From Clostridiales bacterium Firm_04 (lineage in GTDB: Bacteria; Bacillota; Clostridia; Oscillospirales; Ruminococcaceae): DNA of 64,000 nucleotides. Where the stretch lies: assembly GCA_001603005.1 (NCBI GenBank), contig LVAJ01000012.1, forward strand, positions 186,001 through 250,000, read 5' to 3'. Made by a program: the position numbers and the translations under genes. Shown here piece after piece: positions 1 to 8,305 of the stretch; within the stretch, counting starts at the first letter, position 1, and each line of letters starts with the position of its first letter. Below the pieces are notes generated by a model that had not been told where the DNA came from, made no database searches, and worked only from the letters and a program-made list of their open reading frames with translations.

Positions 1-413
1 ATCGCGGCATCCTCGCGCTTGTCATAGAGCTTTTTGCCCTTGCAAAGTCCAAGCTGTACCTTTACTCTGCCGTCCTTGAAATAGAGGGAGAGGGGAATCA
101 GCGTCAGACCTTGCGTTTTCAGCGTTCCGAACAGTTTCAGGATCTCGCGCTTATGCATGAGCAGCTGCCGCACGCGCCGCGGATCTTTGTTGAACACATT
201 GCCTTTTTCATACGGAGATACGTGCATATCACGCAGAAGAAGCTGACCGTCTTCGATCGAACACCAGCTGTCCTTGAGGTTCACATTGCCGTTTCGGATC
301 GACTTGACCTCTGTGCCGACCAATGCAATGCCGGCTTCATAGGTTTCCAGCACGAAATAATCATGCCGTGCCTTGCGGTTTTCCGCGATCTGTTTGATGC
401 CTGCCTGCTTCAT
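1..413 (-). CDS. smpB: SsrA-binding protein SmpB, 3' end cut by window edge
   Basis: SmpB binds tmRNA and delivers it to stalled ribosomes for trans-translation in the cytoplasm. The reading frame begins [19 protein letters not shown] and contains the family's core: [15 protein letters not shown], then VNLKDSW, and LHMSPYE-like '[10 protein letters not shown]', and ends in the window with GKKLYDKRE. The last roughly 20 basic residues lie outside. The ATG at 413 is preceded by an AAAGGAGGG ribosome binding site. A sigma-A-type promoter sits at 441-469. It is divergent from the gene at 567. Identity is secure from several conserved blocks. Confidence 0.96.
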   Translation of the reverse strand, partial: MKQAGIKQIAENRKARHDYFVLETYEAGIALVGTEVKSIRNGNVNLKDSWCSIEDGQLLLRDMHVSPYEKGNVFNKDPRRVRQLLMHKREILKLFGTLKTQGLTLIPLSLYFKDGRVKVQLGLCKGKKLYDKREDAA

Positions 414-440
414 CCGTCAGCCCTCCTTTCTCACCGCTCT

Positions 441-469
441 ATTATAGCATGTTCCAACCGAAAAGTCAA
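441..469 (-). promoter_or_regulatory. Promoter of smpB
   Basis: Reading leftward, TTGACT (469-464), a 17-bp spacer and TATAAT (446-441) precede the smpB ribosome binding site by about 15 bp. It lies back-to-back with the promoter at 517-545. Confidence 0.8.
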
Positions 470-516
470 GCATCTGCAAAAGTCGAATCTGCACAATTTC
501 TGCGCATTCCGGACGA

Positions 517-545
517 TTGACAGGCGCGGAGATTTGTGATATACT
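517..545 (+). promoter_or_regulatory. Promoter of the 567-2465 operon
   Basis: TTGACA (517-522), 17-bp spacer, TATACT (540-545). It is the only good sigma-A-type promoter ahead of the three overlapping plus-strand genes. Confidence 0.8.
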
Positions 546-566
546 ACGAGAAAAGGGGTGAATCAC

Positions 567-1154
567 GTGCAGGACGCCTATCTGATTGAATGCAGCGTTT
601 GCTGTTTTGACGGCATGTCGCATTATTATATCTGGTATGAAAATGAGCAGGGCGAAAACTGTTTCTATACCAAAAACGGGAAGCTCGCTGCATTCTGGAA
701 GCAGCAAACCGCAATAGAAAAGATCACTGAACTCGGCTTGCAGTATCGGGATACAGAATTGTTTGATGAGGAACGGCTGGACTACTGGCTGGTTACCGGC
801 AGCCCTTCACAGATCTACGGTGCAGAACCGTATAGCGCCGAGAGTCTTGACGCCGATTTTCTGCTGGATTACTGGAATCTGTTTGACGATGCCGCAAAAA
901 CGCTCGGCATGCAGCTCAATTTGCCGGCCGGTGCGGATGCATGCTACGAGAAGCTGTTTCAGCGTACCGGTGCTGCTGCACTGATGCGCCCTTCTCATAC
1001 TTTTCAGCCTTTTCTGATCACTTATCTGATCAAGAAAAAAAGCGCCGAAGCAGATACGCTCTGCCCTGTGTTTTCTGACAAGGAACTGGAGATCATCCGC
1101 ACTGTGCTGAAAAGCGGCTTGGATCTGCTTCGGCAGAATACGGACTATGAATGA
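567..1154 (+). CDS. Uncharacterised acidic protein
   Basis: A protein of about 195 residues that I do not recognise. It is soluble, with no signal peptide or membrane span, and is rich in aromatic residues near the start (SHYYIWYENEQGE). The C-terminal third looks helical (KELEIIRTVLKSGLDLLRQ). Two GTG starts are possible, at 558 and 567; the AAAAGGGG ribosome binding site at 551-557 abuts the first and is about 9 bases from the second, so I choose 567. The end overlaps the next gene by 8 bp, indicating translational coupling with the radical SAM protein, but no function can be deduced from that. Confidence 0.75.
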   Translation: MQDAYLIECSVCCFDGMSHYYIWYENEQGENCFYTKNGKLAAFWKQQTAIEKITELGLQYRDTELFDEERLDYWLVTGSPSQIYGAEPYSAESLDADFLLDYWNLFDDAAKTLGMQLNLPAGADACYEKLFQRTGAAALMRPSHTFQPFLITYLIKKKSAEADTLCPVFSDKELEIIRTVLKSGLDLLRQNTDYE

Positions 1155-2043
1155 AATGATACGAACATGTAATCTTTGTCCGCGCTCCTGCAAAATCGAC
1201 CGGAATCAGCAGCGCGGTTTCTGCGGCGAATCCGATGAAATCCGCATTGCACGCGCGGCGCCGCATCTCTGGGAAGAACCGCCGATCAGCGGCAAAAACG
1301 GCTCCGGTACTGTCTTTTTCAGTGGCTGCAATCTGCGCTGCATCTACTGCCAGAACCATGAGATCGCGGTTTCACATCTCGGCTATGCAGTCTCCGCGGA
1401 ACAGCTGCTCGAAATCTTTTTTGATTTGCAGGCGCAGGGTGTACACAATATCAATCTTGTGACCGCAAGCCATTTCACGGAACAGCTTGTGCCGATCCTG
1501 CGAAAAGCAAAAGCGGACGGTCTGCACATCCCGTTTCTCTGGAACAGCAGCGGCTATGAACTGCCCGAAACGCTCCGGATGCTAGAGGGGCTGATCGACA
1601 TTTATCTGCCGGATTACAAATACCGGAACCCCGAAACGGCAAAGGCATATTCCAATGCGCCGGATTATCCGGAAGTTGCAGCGGCAGCCCTCGCGGAGAT
1701 GGTGCGGCAGGTCGGCGCGCCGCAGTACGATGCGCAGACCGGACTGATGCAGCGCGGTGTGCAGGTGCGGCATCTCGTGCTGCCGGGGCATGCGCAGGAA
1801 TCGCGGCAGGTGCTCTGGTATCTGTATCAGACCTACGGAAACCGCATCGGATACAGCATTATGAATCAGTATACGCCGATGCCGCAGATGAAAACGCATC
1901 CGCTGCTCTCGCGCAAGGTCACGGAAAAGGAATACGACAACGTGATAAAGTATGCGCGTCAGATCGGCATCGAAAACGCTTTTACACAGGAAGGTGAGGC
2001 GGCATGCGAATCGTTTATCCCAGAATTTTCGGGGCAGTCATGA
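1147..2043 (+). CDS. Radical SAM protein, PflX/PflA-like activase homologue
   Basis: A 298-residue radical SAM enzyme. The CxxxCxxC motif binding the 4Fe-4S cluster is in GCNLRCIYCQN at about residue 59-69. An additional N-terminal Cys set (CNLCPRSC and a later FCG) is typical of the PflX group (COG1313), relatives of pyruvate formate-lyase activase whose substrate is unknown. The middle contains VTASHF and the later half YSIMNQYTPMP, both usual in this group. It overlaps the upstream gene by 8 bp and the downstream gene by 40 bp. I call the family with confidence; no glycyl radical enzyme is nearby to suggest a partner. Confidence 0.88.
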   Translation: MNEMIRTCNLCPRSCKIDRNQQRGFCGESDEIRIARAAPHLWEEPPISGKNGSGTVFFSGCNLRCIYCQNHEIAVSHLGYAVSAEQLLEIFFDLQAQGVHNINLVTASHFTEQLVPILRKAKADGLHIPFLWNSSGYELPETLRMLEGLIDIYLPDYKYRNPETAKAYSNAPDYPEVAAAALAEMVRQVGAPQYDAQTGLMQRGVQVRHLVLPGHAQESRQVLWYLYQTYGNRIGYSIMNQYTPMPQMKTHPLLSRKVTEKEYDNVIKYARQIGIENAFTQEGEAACESFIPEFSGQS

Positions 2044-2465
2044 TGAAGCCGATCTCCGCAGGCGGTTTCTGGATGGGCTTTTTTTCACTTGCATTTCTGA
2101 TTCCTTTTATCATGGGACTTCGCGGTGTCCTGAACTATATCAGATTAAAAAAACACGGTATCAAAACCTATGCTGTGATTTTTTCGACGAGAAAAGTTCC
2201 CGTCCGTACCGGATACCATTATGACAAATTTTATTCCTATTCTGTGGAGGGAAAAAGCTGCGGCGGAATGTTCACAGTCGGTTATAAAGCAAAACGATAT
2301 GCGGATAAGCAGAAAATCGAGATTCGCTATGACGCAAAGGATCCCGAAAAGCATATCCGCGTCAGGGATTCGCTCTGGGAAAGCATTGCCGTTCTGTTTT
2401 TGACAAGCCTTTTCTTTCTCAGCACATTTGTGATCTTCCTCAGTGAGCTTCTGAAATGTTTCTGA
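2004..2465 (+). CDS. Small membrane protein, DUF3592-like
   Basis: A 153-residue protein with a hydrophobic span near residues 20-42 (GFFSLAFLIPFIMGLRG) and another at the C-terminus (VLFLTSLFFLSTFVIFL). Between them is a soluble beta-rich segment of about 80 residues with YSVEGKSCGGMFTVGYKAKRY and IRYDAKDPEKHI. That layout, with the 'Y..KDP' phrase before the second span, is typical of DUF3592 proteins of unknown function. The ATG at 2004 overlaps the radical SAM gene by 40 bp but has a good AAGGTGAGG site; the ATGs at 2040 and 2043 are weaker alternatives. Confidence 0.7.
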   Translation: MRIVYPRIFGAVMMKPISAGGFWMGFFSLAFLIPFIMGLRGVLNYIRLKKHGIKTYAVIFSTRKVPVRTGYHYDKFYSYSVEGKSCGGMFTVGYKAKRYADKQKIEIRYDAKDPEKHIRVRDSLWESIAVLFLTSLFFLSTFVIFLSELLKCF

Positions 2466-2470
2466 CGCAC

Positions 2471-2499
2471 TTGCATTCTGTGCCGGTTTATGGTATAAT
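2471..2499 (+). promoter_or_regulatory. Promoter of the malic enzyme gene
   Basis: TTGCAT (2471-2476), 17-bp spacer, TATAAT (2494-2499), 43 bp ahead of the malic enzyme start. Confidence 0.75.
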
Positions 2500-2541
2500 G
2501 ATACCGCAAACCAAAAATCATATGTTAAAGGAGTTTTTCTC

Positions 2542-3726
2542 ATGGATATTATGGAAAAGGCGCTTGCGGCACATCAGGAATGGGGCGGCAAGCTCGACAT
2601 TCGTTCCAAGGTCGCGATCAAGGACAAGGATTCGCTTTCTGTGGCGTATACGCCCGGTGTTGCGCGTCCCTGCCTTGAGATCCAGAAGAATCCGTCGCTG
2701 TCCTATGACCTGACCGGCAGAGCAAATCTCGTCGCGGTCATCACCGACGGAACCGCAGTACTCGGTCTCGGCGATATCGGTCCGCTCGCATCCATGCCGG
2801 TCATGGAAGGCAAATGCGCACTGTTCTCGGAGTTCGGCGGCGTGCAGGCGATCCCGCTCTGTGTTGATACAAAGGATCCGGACGAGTTCTGCAAGACCGT
2901 TTCGCTGATCGCAGGCAGCTTCGGCGGCATCAACCTCGAGGACATCTCGGCACCGCGCTGCTTTGAGATCGAGCGCAAGCTGAAAACCATGGTCGATATT
3001 CCTGTTTTCCATGATGACCAGCACGGCACGGCAGTTGTTGCATCTGCCGCGATCATGAACGCTTCCAAGCTCGCCGGCAAGCAGCTCGGCGATCTGAAGG
3101 TCGTTATCAACGGTGCGGGCGCAGCAGGCGTTGCAATTGCAGAGATGCTGCTTTCGATCGGCGTGCAGGATATTTTGATGCTGAACTCCAAGGGCATCGT
3201 CTGCGAGGGCGACAAGCTTTCGTCCGAGGCACTGACCTCGCTATCCAAGCGCACCAACAAGCAGAAGATCCACGGCGGTCTGGCAGATGCGATGCAGGGC
3301 GCGGATGTGTTCATCGGCGTCTCGAAGCCGAATCTGGTTACTCCGGAAATGGTCAAGTCCATGAACGACAAGCCGTTCATTTTCGCAATGGCAAACCCGA
3401 CACCGGAGATCATGCCGGATGTTGCAAAGGAAGCAGGCGCATTCGTCGTCGGCACCGGCAGAAGCGATTTCCCGAACCAGATCAACAACGTGCTCGCATT
3501 CCCGGGCATTTTCAAGGGCGCACTCTCCGTCCGCGCATCTGATATCACCGAGGGCATGAAGCATGCAGCCGCTGCCGCGATCGCAGGCTGTGTCTCCGAG
3601 GCAGATCTCTCGCCGGAGTGCGTCATTCCGAATCCGTTTGATCCGCATGTCGCACAGGCTGTTGCAGAAGCAGTCGCGGAAGCTGCGATCAAGGACGGCG
3701 TTGCAAGAATCTGCACCGATAAATAA
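2542..3726 (+). CDS. NAD(P)-dependent malic enzyme
   Basis: Oxidative decarboxylation of malate to pyruvate and CO2, in the cytoplasm. The 394-residue length fits the short bacterial form without the phosphotransacetylase-like tail. Visible residues: the catalytic Tyr in VAYTPGVARPC near 35, the catalytic Lys in MEGKCALFSEFGG near 90, metal-binding acids in EDISAPR near 133 and FHDDQHGTA near 156, and the dinucleotide-binding GAGAAGVA near 191. AAAGGAG lies upstream of the ATG, with its own promoter at 2471-2499. The next gene follows after 39 bp with no terminator between. Confidence 0.95.
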   Translation: MDIMEKALAAHQEWGGKLDIRSKVAIKDKDSLSVAYTPGVARPCLEIQKNPSLSYDLTGRANLVAVITDGTAVLGLGDIGPLASMPVMEGKCALFSEFGGVQAIPLCVDTKDPDEFCKTVSLIAGSFGGINLEDISAPRCFEIERKLKTMVDIPVFHDDQHGTAVVASAAIMNASKLAGKQLGDLKVVINGAGAAGVAIAEMLLSIGVQDILMLNSKGIVCEGDKLSSEALTSLSKRTNKQKIHGGLADAMQGADVFIGVSKPNLVTPEMVKSMNDKPFIFAMANPTPEIMPDVAKEAGAFVVGTGRSDFPNQINNVLAFPGIFKGALSVRASDITEGMKHAAAAAIAGCVSEADLSPECVIPNPFDPHVAQAVAEAVAEAAIKDGVARICTDK

Positions 3727-3765
3727 GCAGAGATACTATAAAGATACCGGAGTGACAAAGCGACT

Positions 3766-4578
3766 ATGCAAAAACTGTTTCAACCTGTCATCGAAGCATT
3801 CTCACAGCACCGGATCGCGATGATCCTGCTCACGCTGCTGGCAGTCGCGGGCATCATCCTCTTTGCACTTCCGATGACTGTGAATATTGTCAATATCGGC
3901 AATCTGTTCGGGCTGGCATGCTCTTTTCTGCTGCTGGTGCTTACGCTCTGGCACACACCGTTCTTTGCATTGCTCGGACGCATTGCCGCAAACCGTATCG
4001 GCAAGAAGATCCTGTTCATTCTCGGGGCAGTGATCGTACTCGGTGTGCTCTACTGTCTCATCATGACATGCGTCATGCTGCATGCGGCGCATAAAAAGCC
4101 CGCTGAACAGCCGCAGACTGTGATTGTGCTCGGCTGCAAGGTGCGCGGCACCGTACCGAGCCGGATGCTCTCGCGCAGGATCCGTGCAGCATATGCGCTG
4201 CTGGAACAGAATCCGGACATGAAAGTGATCGTTTCCGGCGGAAAAGGCGACAATGAGGATATTTCCGAGGCGCAGTGCATGTACAATGAGCTGACAAAGC
4301 TGGGGATCTCCGCGGAACGCATCATCATGGAAGATCAATCAACTTCGACCTCTGAAAATCTGCGCTTTTCCGGAGCATGCATGCAGGAGAACGGTCTGAC
4401 CGGTTCGGTCTATCTTGCAACGGACAGCTATCATGAACTGCGCGCACAGATCCTCGCGAAGAAAGAGAATCTGCCGGAATGCTATCCGGCTGCGGCATAT
4501 ACCTCGTGGTATCTTGTCCCGACATACTGGGTACGCGAATGGTTCGGGCTTGCACACGCATTCGTGTTCGGCAACTGA
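3766..4578 (+). CDS. YdcF/SanA-like membrane protein (DUF218)
   Basis: A 270-residue protein with three hydrophobic segments in the first 110 residues (about 20-38, 45-65, 82-105) followed by a soluble DUF218 domain. The domain signature is readable: TVIVLGCKVRG, then SRMLSRRIRAAYALLEQNPDMKV-like helix, VSGGKGDNEDISEA, and EDQSTSTSENLRFS. Family members (SanA, ElyC, YdcF) act at the envelope, but their reaction is unclear. It probably shares the malic enzyme transcript and ends at the terminator at 4585-4620. Confidence 0.85.
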   Translation: MQKLFQPVIEAFSQHRIAMILLTLLAVAGIILFALPMTVNIVNIGNLFGLACSFLLLVLTLWHTPFFALLGRIAANRIGKKILFILGAVIVLGVLYCLIMTCVMLHAAHKKPAEQPQTVIVLGCKVRGTVPSRMLSRRIRAAYALLEQNPDMKVIVSGGKGDNEDISEAQCMYNELTKLGISAERIIMEDQSTSTSENLRFSGACMQENGLTGSVYLATDSYHELRAQILAKKENLPECYPAAAYTSWYLVPTYWVREWFGLAHAFVFGN

Positions 4579-4584
4579 ATATGC

Positions 4585-4620
4585 AAAACGGCAGCGGCTA
4601 TGATGCGGCTGCCGTTTTTA
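4585..4620 (+). terminator. Rho-independent terminator
   Basis: AAAACGGCAGC (4585-4595) pairs perfectly with GCTGCCGTTTT (4608-4618) around a 12-nt loop and runs into a T tract. It closes the malic enzyme/DUF218 unit. Confidence 0.9.
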
Positions 4621-4668
4621 TGTCTGATCATTCATGGAAAGGCTGCTCAAAAAAAGTTTGTGAAAATA

Positions 4669-4697
4669 TTGACAAACTTCTGAAAATCGGGTATAAT
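4669..4697 (+). promoter_or_regulatory. Consensus promoter of ddh
   Basis: TTGACA (4669-4674), 17-bp spacer, TATAAT (4692-4697): a perfect sigma-A consensus 40 bp before the ddh start. Confidence 0.9.
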
Positions 4698-4737
4698 AGA
4701 AGCTGTAAATTTTTGTATTGCCAAGGAGGTCTTTCCC

Positions 4738-5727
4738 ATGGAACAGATTCGTGTCGGTATTGTCGGCTACGGCAACCTCGGCAAGGGCGTTGAACTTGCG
4801 ATCCGCAGCAATCCGGATATGAAGCTCGCTTTTGTCGCTACCCGCCGTGCGCCCGAAACAGTCACCATTCAGACAGAAAATGTGCCGGTTTATCAGTACA
4901 GCGATCTTGCTGCACATCAGAATGACGCAGATGTTGTCATCGTCTGCGGCGGTTCTGCAACAGATCTGCCCAAGCAGACACCGGAACTTGCCAGATACTT
5001 CAATGTCGTTGACAGCTTTGATACACACGCACGCATTCCTGAGCATTTTGCAAATGTCGATGCAGCAGCGAAATCTGCAAGCCACGTTGCAATGATCTCC
5101 GTCGGCTGGGATCCGGGCATGTTCTCGCTCGCACGCCTTTACGGCAACTGCATTCTGCCGGACGGAAAGGATTACACCTTCTGGGGCAAGGGCGTTTCGC
5201 AGGGACATTCTGACGCGATCCGCCGTGTGGAAGGCGTTCAGGACGGCAAGCAGTATACTGTTCCGGTGGAAGCTGCTATGAATGCTGTCCGCCGCGGCGA
5301 TCAGCCGGAGCTGACCACCCGTCAGAAGCATACCCGCGAGTGCTTTGTCGTTGCAAAGCCGGGCGCAGATCTCGCAAAAATCGAGCAGGATATCAAATCC
5401 ATGCCGAACTATTTCGATGAGTACGATACCACTGTCCACTTCATCTCGCAGGAGGAGCTGAACCGCGATCACGCAGGCATTCCGCACGGCGGTTTTGTCA
5501 TGCGCAGTGGCGTGACCGGCAAGAACGGCGAGCACAAGCATTTGATCGAATACAGCCTCAAGCTCGACTCCAATCCGGAGTTCACGACCAATGTGCTAGT
5601 CGCGTTTGCGCGCGCAGTTACGCGCTTTGCGGCTGAAAAGCAGTTTGGCTGCAAGACCGTTTTTGATGTGCCGCCGGCATACCTTTCCCCGCTTCCGGGC
5701 GAGGAGCTCCGCGCACACATGCTTTGA
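4738..5727 (+). CDS. ddh: meso-Diaminopimelate D-dehydrogenase
   Basis: Catalyses NADPH-dependent reductive amination of tetrahydrodipicolinate to meso-diaminopimelate, a one-step route to the peptidoglycan cross-linking residue and lysine. The 329-residue length is normal. The N-terminal Rossmann motif is GIVGYGNLGKG (residues 7-17). Further blocks conserved in Ddh are VVDSFDTHARIP, ISVGWDPGMFSLARLY and FWGKGVSQGHSDAIRR. It is monocistronic, with a consensus promoter and an AAGGAGG site. Ddh is common in Ruminococcaceae, in agreement with the rest of the window. Confidence 0.95.
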   Translation: MEQIRVGIVGYGNLGKGVELAIRSNPDMKLAFVATRRAPETVTIQTENVPVYQYSDLAAHQNDADVVIVCGGSATDLPKQTPELARYFNVVDSFDTHARIPEHFANVDAAAKSASHVAMISVGWDPGMFSLARLYGNCILPDGKDYTFWGKGVSQGHSDAIRRVEGVQDGKQYTVPVEAAMNAVRRGDQPELTTRQKHTRECFVVAKPGADLAKIEQDIKSMPNYFDEYDTTVHFISQEELNRDHAGIPHGGFVMRSGVTGKNGEHKHLIEYSLKLDSNPEFTTNVLVAFARAVTRFAAEKQFGCKTVFDVPPAYLSPLPGEELRAHML

Positions 5728-5814
5728 TCCCCGGAGTCTTCATGTAAAATTCGCCAAGATTTGCAGAACATTCGACTCTTTTCTGATTGAAAAATCCGAA
5801 TTATCGAATTCTAT

Positions 5815-5844
5815 TTGACAAATCACGTATTTTCGTTATATAAT
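5815..5844 (+). promoter_or_regulatory. Promoter of the HU gene
   Basis: TTGACA (5815-5820), 18-bp spacer, TATAAT (5839-5844), in an AT-rich stretch and followed by an AGGAGG site at 5864-5869. Confidence 0.88.
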
Positions 5845-5879
5845 ACATGTAGACTTTATTTTTAGGAGGATCTCTCACA

Positions 5880-6161
5880 ATGAAGAAGAACGATCTGGTA
5901 GCAGCGATCGCTGCAAAGGAAAACTGCCCCAAGAAGGATGCTGACAAGGCTCTGAACCTGGTTCTGGAGGCAATTACGGATGCACTCATCAAGGGTGAAA
6001 AGGTTTCCATCACCGGTTTCGGTACTTTTGAAGTTCATGACCGTCCGGCAAGACAGTGCAAGAACCCGCGTACCGGCGAGATCATGACCACGAAGCCCTG
6101 CAAGGCGCTCGCATTCAAGGCTGGTAAAACACTGAAGGATGCTGTGAATCCTGAAAAGTGA
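5880..6161 (+). CDS. hup: HU-family nucleoid DNA-binding protein
   Basis: A 93-residue histone-like protein that bends and compacts DNA as a dimer. It has the usual HU plan: N-terminal helices (MKKNDLVAAIAAKENC), the KVSITGFGTFEV strand, the DNA-binding arm with NPRTGE near residue 61-66, and a C-terminal helix (FKAGKTLKDAVN). The arm reads RPARQCKNP where most HU proteins have RAARTGRNP. The strong promoter, AGGAGG site and A-rich start suggest high expression. The next gene follows after about 31 bp and probably shares the transcript. Confidence 0.94.
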   Translation: MKKNDLVAAIAAKENCPKKDADKALNLVLEAITDALIKGEKVSITGFGTFEVHDRPARQCKNPRTGEIMTTKPCKALAFKAGKTLKDAVNPEK

Positions 6162-6192
6162 TTTTTGAATCAAAGCAGAGGAGGAAATGATC

Positions 6193-6612
6193 ATGCCCAG
6201 AGCGAAAAAGGAAGCTGCTGCAGAAGCAGTTGAAAAGGTAAAGGCAGTTGCAGAGGATGCAAAGGCAACCGTGAAGGCTGCTGCAGAATCCGTTGCTGAT
6301 AAGGCAGAGACTGTTGTGGAAAAGGCAAAGTCCGCTGCAAAATCTTCCCGCACAGCGAAGAAGGCAGCTGATAAGCCCGCAAAGGCACCGCGTGTCAAGA
6401 AGACTGCGGCGATCGAAACAAAGGTTGTCATTGAACTGCCGACTGTTTCGGAATCCGCTGATTCCCTTGTTGACCGCGCAAAGGCTGACTGGACTGCAAA
6501 GGGCAATTCTCTGGACGATATGAAGCAGCTCACGCTTTATATCAATGCTGTGGAAGGTATGGTTTACTACGTTGTGAACGACGATTACCTCTCCGGCAAC
6601 TTTGCTATTTGA
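6193..6612 (+). CDS. Ala/Lys-rich protein with C-terminal DUF6465-like domain
   Basis: A protein of about 139 residues in two parts. Residues 1-75 are a low-complexity Ala/Lys/Glu helix resembling histone H1-like tails (AEDAKATVKAAAES, KSSRTAKKAADKPAK). The C-terminal 65 residues (ETKVVIEL to LYINAVEGMVYYVVNDDYLSGNF) match what I know of DUF6465. Being co-transcribed with HU, nucleoid association is a reasonable guess but not shown. ATGs occur at 6187 and 6193; the GAGGAGG site is too close to the first, so 6193 (MPRAKKE) is preferred. A terminator follows at 6618-6648. Confidence 0.85.
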   Translation: MPRAKKEAAAEAVEKVKAVAEDAKATVKAAAESVADKAETVVEKAKSAAKSSRTAKKAADKPAKAPRVKKTAAIETKVVIELPTVSESADSLVDRAKADWTAKGNSLDDMKQLTLYINAVEGMVYYVVNDDYLSGNFAI

Positions 6613-6617
6613 TTGAC

Positions 6618-6648
6618 AAAAGCGCATCGGGAAACCGGTGCGCTTTTT
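6618..6648 (+). terminator. Rho-independent terminator
   Basis: AGCGCATCGG (6621-6630) pairs with CCGGTGCGCT (6635-6644) with one G-T wobble, a GAAA tetraloop and a following T tract. Confidence 0.9.
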
Positions 6649-6706
6649 GTATATTCGGTTCCTGATCGTGACATACTTCTTTCTGAACGGAAAGGAGTAT
6701 TTTTTT

Positions 6707-8305
6707 ATGCGAAAAAATCCATATCAGCTTTTCATGATCGAAGTGGTGCTTTTCCTGTGCATGGCTGGGATCATTATGCGCCTTTATGCGGTGTCACACG
6801 GCACACAGGCTGCGGAAGCCGGCATCCGGCAGGGAAAATATCATCTGCATATTCAGTTGTCTTCCGGCACGGTCTATGACCGGAATATGATTCCGCTGAA
6901 CCAGTCGGAAGAAGCGGTATATGCAGTCGTAACCCCGACGCCGGATGCAGTCGCTTCCGTCTATGCGAAAATTGCCGACCGCGATGCACTGAAAGATCAT
7001 CTGCAAAAGAAAGCGCCGTTTCTTTGCAGGCTGACCGGTATGCCGGCTGCAAATGAAAACGTCATTCTGCTGCGCGGAACCGAAAAGCCTGCCGGTACGC
7101 TGCCGGCACAGCATCTGCTCGGCTATCAGCAGAACGGAAAGGCGGTCGCAGGGCTTGAAGCAGCCTATTCGGAATGGCTCGGTGCTTGCAGTACTTCCGC
7201 TGATCTGACATTTTCGGTGGATGCGAACGGCGGCGTGCTCGCGGGCGCGGAGCAGAGCAACCTGATCACGGGTGCGCAGGGCGGGGGAATTGTCACGACC
7301 TTGCAGGCGGAGATCCAGCAGATCGCAGAGGATGCGCTCGCACAGGCGGAGCGTGCAGGCGCAGTCGTTGTCATGAATTGCAGAACCGGCGAGCTCGCTG
7401 CCTGTGCCAGCACGCCGGTCTATGATCCGGATCATCTCGCAGAAGCGCTCGAACGCGATGACGCACCATTTGTCAACCGTGCGCTTTCCGCATACAGCGT
7501 CGGCTCTGTTTTCAAGCTGGTGACGGCGGCTGCCGCGCTTGAAAACGGATTCAATCCGCGCTATATGTTTTCCTGCTCCGGCGAGATCACCGTGCACGGA
7601 CAGCGTTTTCGCTGCCACAAACGGGACGGTCACGGGCTGCTGAACATGCAGCAGGCGCTCATTCAGTCCTGCAATCCGTATTTCATCTCGCTGAGCAGGC
7701 TGCTCACACCGGAGATGATGCACGATACTGCCGAAGCTTTCGGATTCGGAACAGAAACAGTTCTTGCAAATGAACTTTGCGGCGCTGCGGGCTATCTGCC
7801 GAGCGTCAAGGAATTGCAGATCGAAGCCGAAAAAGCGAATATGAGCTTCGGGCAGGGCAAATTGCTCGCGACACCTGTTCAGATCGCCGCAATGACCGCC
7901 TGCATTGCAAACAACGGGATCTACTCGCCGCCGATTCTGATCCGCGGGCTGACTGCCGACGGCAAAAAGCTGATCCCCTCTGAAGCAGAAGCACAGCACC
8001 GCGCAGTCTCCGAAAAAACTGCAAAATACCTGCGCAGAATGATGACAGCGGTGATCGGGCAGTCCAAAACGACAAAAGGAAAGCCGTCAAATGTACGAGC
8101 GGCAGGCAAAACCTCGACCGCGCAGACCGGTCAGTTTGATGAAAACGGCGATGAATACTGCCACGCATGGATGACCGGATTTTTTCCGGTATCCCAGCCG
8201 GAATATGCGGTCACGGTGCTGATCGAAAAGGGCGGCTCCGGCAATGATGCGGCAGCGCCTGTTTTCCGCTCGGTCATTGAACAGATCACGGATCTGCAAT
8301 CATAA
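6707..8305 (+). CDS. Class B penicillin-binding protein (transpeptidase)
   Basis: A 532-residue membrane-anchored D,D-transpeptidase that cross-links peptidoglycan. An N-terminal anchor (MIEVVLFLCMAGIIMRLYAV) is followed by a short dimerisation region with the usual SGTVYDRN and a transpeptidase domain from about residue 210. Catalytic motifs: SxxK as SVFK in YSVGSVFKLVTAAA, SxN as SCN in LIQSCNPYF, and the third motif as KTS in AGKTSTAQTG, where most relatives have KTG. The start is the ATG at 6707, 10 bases after AAAGGAG; an earlier in-frame ATG at 6638 falls inside the preceding terminator. It overlaps the convergent amidase gene by 6 bp. It could be a PbpA or SpoVD-type protein. Confidence 0.9.
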   Translation: MRKNPYQLFMIEVVLFLCMAGIIMRLYAVSHGTQAAEAGIRQGKYHLHIQLSSGTVYDRNMIPLNQSEEAVYAVVTPTPDAVASVYAKIADRDALKDHLQKKAPFLCRLTGMPAANENVILLRGTEKPAGTLPAQHLLGYQQNGKAVAGLEAAYSEWLGACSTSADLTFSVDANGGVLAGAEQSNLITGAQGGGIVTTLQAEIQQIAEDALAQAERAGAVVVMNCRTGELAACASTPVYDPDHLAEALERDDAPFVNRALSAYSVGSVFKLVTAAAALENGFNPRYMFSCSGEITVHGQRFRCHKRDGHGLLNMQQALIQSCNPYFISLSRLLTPEMMHDTAEAFGFGTETVLANELCGAAGYLPSVKELQIEAEKANMSFGQGKLLATPVQIAAMTACIANNGIYSPPILIRGLTADGKKLIPSEAEAQHRAVSEKTAKYLRRMMTAVIGQSKTTKGKPSNVRAAGKTSTAQTGQFDENGDEYCHAWMTGFFPVSQPEYAVTVLIEKGGSGNDAAAPVFRSVIEQITDLQS

